DNA from: Pisaster brevispinus
Taxonomy: Eukaryota; Echinodermata; Asteroidea; Forcipulatida; Asteriidae
Assembly (NCBI GenBank): GCA_023634235.1
Contig: JAMKCF010000002.1
Span: 3,964,722 to 4,028,721 of the forward strand
DNA: 64,000 nt
Direction: 5' to 3'
The first letter of the stretch is position 1; every line of letters starts with the position of its first letter. Shown here piece after piece: positions 57,642 through 64,000 of this stretch. Position numbers and translations under genes: made by a program. A model generated the notes under the pieces. That model was not told where the DNA came from. It saw only the letters and a list, made by a program, of their open reading frames with translations, and did no database searches.

Positions 57642-58722
57642 AGTGATTTAACAAATGTACTTAGCACCTGGAATCTTTTGTGGTCATCGAAGTGGTTTGT
57701 ATGATGAGATTTATGATGTTTTTAAATGAATGAAAAGTGAAGTCTTTCTGATGTAATGTCTTGCATAAGGACTGGGTGGCCACCTTTGGCATGGTACTGG
57801 GATGGTTGGATGATCAAGTCTAGAAATGTTCAACCATTACCCTCCGTAAGATCTGCTTACCGCAATTGCCTTTTTAAATTTGATTTTCTTGTACACTTTT
57901 TAACATTGTGTAATTTGAGAAATAATTGACATTTCATTTCTTTGAATCAGAATAATTTTACAGCTATGACCAATGATTTTAACCCACTGTGATCGAAATA
58001 ACCAAATAAACTTTGCCCATCATGCAGCCTGTGTAAAAAAAAAACCAATTAAACTAAAATCGGAAAGAGATGCACTTTAATGTGTATGCAGAACGGATCT
58101 AAAGAATCTGTATTTATGTTATAAGAATGGTAATGAAAATATAATATGTGTTTTTTATACAACAATTCCTTTCTTTTGATGGACTGTTTTCGATTATTAT
58201 TAAAGCCTTTGATAAGAGAAAAGGGGGAGAAAAAATGTTTCGAAATGCTACTAAAGATGACACCTATAATAAATAACAATAATTAGATTTATTGAGCGCC
58301 ACACGCTGAACCAACCCGAGGCGCTTTACAACACTAAACATTTCTTAAAGAGTAAAACAAGACAATTAAAAAAATATATTCATATATTTGATATGAGTTT
58401 CTATCTTAGTTTTAAATATCATGGTCTCAGTTTCACAAAGAGCTAAGATTGATCCTTATAATGTGTATCAATCCTAATTGCTAAGCAATGTGTGACGTCA
58501 CAAAACAAATCACTGAGGAGATGTCGATAAATCGTGTTTATGGTTGAGTCATCGGTTGGTGTTGGTCAATGTAAGGCTGATTCATTGGCAAAATAATCAA
58601 TACAGATACAAAATAGGTCACGTGCGAGTTGAAGCGGAATACAATATATACTTGTTAAGAAAACAGCAAAAAAATTACTATATTTTTAAAAAATAAAGAA
58701 CGTCAAATCCACGTTCAGAAAT
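57642..58722. other. Downstream of C1orf50 homologue
   Basis: 3' flank. A SINE tail-like piece (AAGCGCCTCGGG... on minus) at about 58270-58350 and a half MITE at 58432-58510; no gene seen. Confidence 0.45.
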
Positions 58723-58780
58723 GTGACGGCGGATACCAACCTCATTTCTGGCCGCAGCATTAACAGACGGACACCAGGAC

Positions 58781-58828
58781 ATTTGAATCTCCAAAACTCA
58801 CCCCGAGGTGAGTTTTGGAGATTCAAAT
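58781..58828. repeat. Perfect hairpin, 22-bp arms and 4-nt loop
   Basis: Arms 58781-58802 and 58807-58828 are exact inverted repeats built on ATTTGAATCTCCAAAACTCA..., loop CCGA. Part of the diverged repeat also at 11385-11510, where the second arm alone is present. Confidence 0.95.
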
Positions 58829-59752
58829 ATTTCGACAAACTTGTATTGATTTGTAATCAACGGGAGCATTTCAGATTTCCCAAGATGCTTGCCACCATTA
58901 TCATGTAATAACAAGTATACCTTCGTTGTTGTTGTTGTTGTTTTTCAACGGGGGTGGGGGTGGGGGGTCATCTCCAAAGCTTAACCCAACCTTTAAGATG
59001 AATCTCCGTGAAATCGCGCCCAGATGAGACCTATAACTAACGGGATAAATTACTTGAATCATTGTCTGTAAATCTGTTTTTTCAAACAAAATTATTTTAC
59101 TACTATAAACTATGTTGATTATTCCTGCATTTTTCATTTTTTTCAAGTACAAATACATTGACTTTTTAAAATCTTTAGTTAGTCGGTTAGTTTCACCGCC
59201 CGGTCGTGTCGCTTAGTTTACCCACGTCCTTAATCCAAGTGCGGACGCTGGTAAGTTTCACCTATTATTGGAATGTTAACCACGGTCTCGTTCAAAAGTT
59301 AAACCAATGCGAACACGGCTTTTTACAAAAAATAAAATAATACAAATGTTTTGTCAAAGGATCATTCCAGTGTATTTTACTTCTTGCATGCTATTCTAGG
59401 CCTCGGGAGGGCATGTGGAATTTTTGAAAACTCTTATTTATATTTTGTGGCGAAGTAAACAAAACTAAATTGTTTACAAATTGACAGTTGATAAATGTGC
59501 GGTGGTTTCATTTCAAAGTGATAACAAACGTCAGTCTCTTTCTCTCTCAATCAATGCAACGGCGGCAGGTAACCATCGTACCTGTAAAGGAAACATTGCA
59601 AAGGTTACCCTTTGTTATCGTGGAGGTGTGCAAGAGGGTTCAACCAGGTACGCGTACTGCAGTGTTGGCCAAGTTCAGACAAAGCGCTGTAAAGAAAACT
59701 ACATGTACACGTATATAGGCACTGCAAGGTAACGTATAAAAACATTGTTATA

Positions 59753-59872
59753 ATGGCGTCACACCCACTTGAATGTTCCACGTATTCATTGGTTTTAATA
59801 TCCACTATGGGACTAGCACTGCAACACCAAGACAGCACTGTTCTTACTCGAGCGATGGAATATAATTTCACG
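59753..59872 (+). CDS. Candidate first coding exon, gene unknown
   Basis: 120 nt, 40 codons from ATG (A at -3, G at +4) to TTCACG|GTAAGA, starting M-A-S-H-P-L-E. Upstream sequence at about 59190-59250 ends in GCTG|GTAAGT and could be a 5' UTR exon. No homology is recognised and no downstream exon is seen, so this may be chance. Confidence 0.2.
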
Positions 59873-60580
59873 GTAAGAATTGGTTTTAATAAACTTAAAT
59901 CTCTAGCTTGAACACTGTTCACCCCACTGTAGAATGTATGTGGATTCTAAACAGCGCATTATCACATGGGTTGTATGTGAAACGTTAGTTGTAAGAACTT
60001 TATGAATGTCCGCCACATTAACAAAGCGATCATTCTATTATTGTTACATCATTACCAGACGCTGATCCTAATTTTGTTTATTTAAAAATGTTTACCGACA
60101 CATCTAGTCTATGCCACGACTCGCCATGTTCCATTGGGTTTTGTTTAGAAGTGCGCCGTCAGGTTGCCGAAACTTCCCTGTTCTCTGTTTTTTTTTGCCC
60201 GATTTTGCCAATGTCAATACCGAGCTTGTCTTCACCTTACTTCACCCGGTTCGTCTATGAAAAGTGACTTACACGGGAAACCTTTTGGGAATATATTCTG
60301 GTCCAGTTTCATGAGATTTTATGTATAATTTTTCGACCTCAATCGTATGTTCTGTGATAGGCTGATTGCTAACGCATACCTTCATAACAATTAAATTACG
60401 TCAGTGGAATTTTCCAGAATAATACTACAACTATGGATGCAACCATGGTAATGTTTGTGCTTACTTGTTTTAAATTTGTTTAAATTATAAATCAGTAGAC
60501 GAGTACGTCTGTTCAGGACACACAAAATAAAGTTTATCCTGCTAAACAAAGGGAAAAATATGGATATGAGGTGAATTTAT
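59873..60580. other. Intergenic, no feature seen
   Basis: AT-rich sequence between the candidate exon and the 44-bp minisatellite; nothing recognised. Confidence 0.4.
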
Positions 60581-61395
60581 AATGAGGACACAGTAGAAGG
60601 CAGAAGGAAGGACGTGCAATACGTAACGAAGACACACATTACATGGCTGAAGGAAGGGTGCAATGTTTGATGAGGACACACAATAGATGGCAGAAGGAAG
60701 GGTGCAATATGTAACGAAGACACACAATAGATGGCAGAAGGAAGGGTGCAATATGTAACGAAGACACACAATAGATGGCAGAAGGAAGGGTGCAATATGT
60801 AACGAAGACACACAATAGATGGCAGAAGGAAGGGTGCAATATGTAACGAAGACACACAATAGATGGCAGAAGGAAGGGTGCAATAATGTAACGAAGACAC
60901 ACAATAGATGGCAGAAGGAAGGGTGCAATATGTAACGAAGACACACAATAGATGGCAGAAGGAAGGGTGCAATATGTAACGAAGACACACAATAGATGGC
61001 AGAAGGAAGGGTGCAATATGTAACGAAGACACACAATAGATGGCAGAAGGAAGGGTGCAATAATGTAACGAAGACACACAATAGATGGCAGAAGGAAGGG
61101 CTCAATATGTAACGAAGACACACAATAGATGGCAGAAGGAAGGGTGCAATATGTAACGAAGACACACAATAGATGGCAGAAGGAAGGGCTCAATATGTAA
61201 CGAAGACACACAATAGATGGCAGAAGGAAGGGTGCAATATGTAACGAAGACACACAATAGATGGCAGAAGGAAGGGTGCAATATGTAACGAAGACACACA
61301 ATAGATGGCAGAAGGAAGGGTGCAATATGTAACGAAGACACACAATAGATTGCAGAAGGAAGGGTGCATTATGTAACGAAGACACACAATAGATT
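60581..61395. repeat. 44-bp minisatellite, about 18.5 copies
   Basis: Unit starts CACACAATAGATGGCAGAAG and ends ATATGTAACGAAGA. First two copies are diverged. Two units have an extra base (AATAATG instead of AATATG), shifting register to 45. Minus-strand frames of up to 248 codons are artefacts of stop-free units. Confidence 0.96.
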
Positions 61396-61689
61396 TTGAG
61401 CGGGATTGGTGAACCTTTAAAGTAGTGGTGAATTGCATGCTGGGAAGGCGTTGGGACTAGTAAATGACGAGTAGATCGGGGACCTCGGTGGGTTCGAGGG
61501 ATCGTTGCAAGGATATTAAGTGATTTCAGCTAGGTCCATAGGTTAGGAGAAACAGAACATCAGGACTGATTCATTAACTTTATCTGTAGAAAATTATCAC
61601 AGTTTTTGGTTCGTCACTGACCCCGCTTGGACACAAGACACAAAATGTTAAAATGCCTCTAAGACTAATAATCTGCATGTTATTGATCG

Positions 61690-64000
61690 TGTCTCTGATC
61701 TCAGGGACATCAACCTCTCCATATGTGTCTGGAACGCCTGCTCAGTCCGCAATAAGTCAACGATGCTCCTTGAATATTTTGAACATGACGCTGATGTCAT
61801 GTTCTTAACTAAAACATGGCTTCATGATGACGACAATGTCGTCATTGGAGAATGCACCACCCGTGGCTATACTTTTCTTAAACTTCCCTCGTCCCAATGG
61901 AAGCGGTCACGGTGGGACAGGGATACTATTCAAATCATACTTGGACCTCAAGACTTTCACCACCCCAATCAACCTCGACATCACTTAATTTGAGTCTACC
62001 TTGATCAGTGATCACAGAAATTCAACCAACTGTGTGTTGATAAACAGACCTCCACCTTCTAGAGTTAATAACCTGACCCATGCAACATGCCTTGCTGAAT
62101 TTGATTCTTTTATCAGTGAAATAGCTACTATGTCAGCCCAAGCTATTGTTGTCGGTGACTTCAATGTTCACATCCACGACTTGAACAAGTAATGGTCTTC
62201 ATCAATAATTTGTTGAATCGCCCACACACAAACTTTGACATACACTTGACCTTGTCATGGCTCGACCTGAGGATCACTTGATAATGAACTGTATGGTGAT
62301 AGACAACATCTTGTCTGACCTCTATGATGTCCAATTTTCACTCAATCATCTAAACCTACACCGCGTAGGATTTGCACTACAACCCATATTTTTCAACTAG
62401 CTGACATGGAATCTTTAGCACTGGCTTTTAGTGACCAGCTCGAACCTTTTGCTCCTCATTTCCAAGACGTTGACGACCAGGTCCAGTTCTACAGTGACAC
62501 TACTAACAAGATTCTTGATGACTTTGTTCCTGTTTGCATTCACACTTGTGTCAATCGACCTAAGATGCCATGGTACAACGTTGAAATCACAAAGCCAGAC
62601 GTGTTAGGAGGAGACTGGAGTGCCAATGGCGGAAGGAGCAAGCTACCTGATGGACGTGTTGCATATAACACTCAATCATGACTCAATAAACTGTTGTAAA
62701 AGGCCTCATTAATGATGCCAAAAAAGGTGTTTTTTGTAGCAGACTTTTGCATTGTAAGGCTAAGGATACGTACAAGACAGTGCACTCTTTGTTAAAAAAA
62801 ACCACTGGTAAGTTTCCATCTGGTGACAATCTTACTATCGCTAGCGATTTTGCTAAACATTTTGTTGATAAGGTTATTGATATTAGGAATAATATCAAAA
62901 ACAGAATGTCTCCTCCTGTCTAAGATATTGTAACAGAATCAGCTGCCAATGTTCATACTCTCCCTGTTTTCCCTCCTACTGAGACGAGGTTGTTCAAGTC
63001 ATAAAAGATTCTCCCAACAAAACATGAGCCCTTGATTTTTCTTGACGACCTGGTTACTTAAGACTATTGTCAATGGCAATGCTCCTATGCTGGTTCACAT
63101 AATTAGTTCTTCCTTTTCCTCAGGTAAATTTTCAGATTGCTTCCGTCAAGCTATTGTTACTCCGGTCCTCAAAAAATCTATGCTCGACCACAACTATCGT
63201 CCGATTTCAAATACATCTTTCTTATCTAAACTGTTGTAGAAAATTGTCCTTAAGTGGATTAAGCATCATGTTGCCTCTGATAACTTAGACGTTCCACTCC
63301 AATCAGCCTACAAAAGTAATCACAGCACGGAAACTGCCCTTCTTCGTGTGCAAAATGACACTCTCCGAGATATTGACTGCAAGAAGGTTGCTTTGCTGGT
63401 CATGCTTGACCTGTCATCTGCTTTTGACACTTCAGATCAAAATATATTGCTCAACAGGCTTTGTCGATTGTTTGATGTCCGCGGCATGCCCTTATCACGG
63501 TTCACCAGTTACTTTTACAATCGCAGAAATCGTGTACGGATTTACGTCTCCTTGTCTAATATGAATCCCAGGTAGAATTTGGTGTACCTCAGGGGACTGT
63601 ACTCGGGCCAGCGCTATTCACAATGATATCAAACCTGTTGCCAACATCATTGATTACTTCAATTTACATTATCACATTTATGCTGAAGATATACAGCTCT
63701 ACTCCTATTTCGATCCTGCTGTTCCTGGTGATTCTTATACCATTGCTCTTGATGATCTCTCCAGTTGTATTTTCCACATAGGTCTATAGGATTGGATAGG
63801 AGAGCCATAATATGCTGACACTCAACAGTGATAAATCTTAGTTTTTTGTAGTAGCTTCCCCACGCGCTCCCCATCTAAGCAAATTAGAAAACATCTCACT
63901 CTCCAGGTAGGCCCACAGACTTTTGACTCGTCTTTCTCTATGTCCAAAAATGTATCTTCTATCTGCAAATCAGTGAACTTCCACCAACGTAATCTCTGGC
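61690..64000 (+). pseudogene. L2/CR1-type LINE, decayed, cut by the right edge
   Basis: Remains of one ORF in several frames. Endonuclease part: N-A-C-S-V-R-N-K (about 61728), F-L-T-K-T-W-L (about 61802) and V-G-D-F-N-V-H (about 62151). Linker with P-W-Y-N (about 62570). Reverse transcriptase: Y-R-P-I-S-N (about 63197), Q-S-A-Y-K-S-N-H-S-T-E-T-A-L-L (about 63300), L-D-L-S-S-A-F-D (about 63406), F-G-V-P-Q-G-T-V-L-G-P-A-L-F (about 63577) and Y-A-E-D (63679-63690). Several stops and frameshifts break it. Two catalytic positions are changed: E to K in the endonuclease T-E-T-W motif (61811-61813) and the middle D to E in Y-A-D-D. It is therefore a dead copy. The wording is that of L2-like elements of the CR1 group; finer classification needs a search. 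Confidence 0.85.

Noticed and set aside
60542..61438. Five minus-strand frames of up to 248 codons, cysteine rich
   Set aside because: 44-bp minisatellite; frames switch at the one-base indels, as expected without coding selection.
61690..64000. Active retrotransposon or host gene
   Set aside because: Multiple stops, frameshifts and altered catalytic residues.

Overview
The window is nuclear DNA of a metazoan with large introns. It is AT-rich and packed with tRNA-derived SINEs, short terminal-inverted-repeat (TIR) transposons, minisatellites and TACATGTA motifs. The split animal genes and the repeat landscape suggest a marine invertebrate deuterostome, most likely an echinoderm (perhaps a sea star). 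That assignment rests on repeat style and is inference. No bacterial operon, CRISPR array or true rRNA gene is visible.

Two genes can be assembled by splicing, and they lie head to head. (1) A CAMTA-family transcription factor runs on the minus strand from about 52.8 kb to beyond the left edge. Its five visible coding exons (52802-52823, 34377-34486, 6022-6089, 3662-3797, 2984-3055) join in consistent phase and encode the first 136 residues, including most of the CG-1 DNA-binding domain. Its introns are about 18 kb and 28 kb, then short, and they contain nearly all the repeats in the left 52 kb. (2) A C1orf50 (DUF2452) homologue runs on the plus strand, 53660-57476, in four exons that encode a complete protein of 193 residues. 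The roughly 0.55-0.84 kb between the two starts is a probable shared bidirectional promoter, with a short uORF on the CAMTA side.

Layout. 1-6.1 kb: CAMTA exons 3-5, with a hAT-like element and a doubly interrupted SINE between them. 6.1-34.4 kb: CAMTA intron 2, holding a 34-bp minisatellite, several MITE families, SINEs, hammerhead-ribozyme-like motifs and a LINE 3' end. 34.5-52.8 kb: CAMTA intron 1, with a 21-bp minisatellite grown from a transposon motif, a 2-kb 24-bp minisatellite, a 12-bp array and more MITEs. 53-58 kb: the C1orf50 homologue, with a 756-bp TIR element carrying a perfect 8-bp target duplication in intron 1. 58-61.4 kb: intergenic, with a perfect 22-bp-arm hairpin, a weak candidate first exon and a 44-bp minisatellite. 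61.7-64 kb: a decayed L2/CR1-type LINE running off the right edge.

Four recurring TIR families can be defined from copies in this window, with target-site duplications (TSDs) read directly: a GGCCCAATTTCATAGAGC family with CWG 3-bp TSDs (PIF/Harbinger-like), a CAGGGCTTGAAATTAACAC family with 5-bp TSDs, a CAGGCCTG family with 6-bp TSDs, and single elements with 8-bp TSDs. Several sit nested inside SINEs, which gives their relative ages. Long open frames over the minisatellites are repeat artefacts, not genes.
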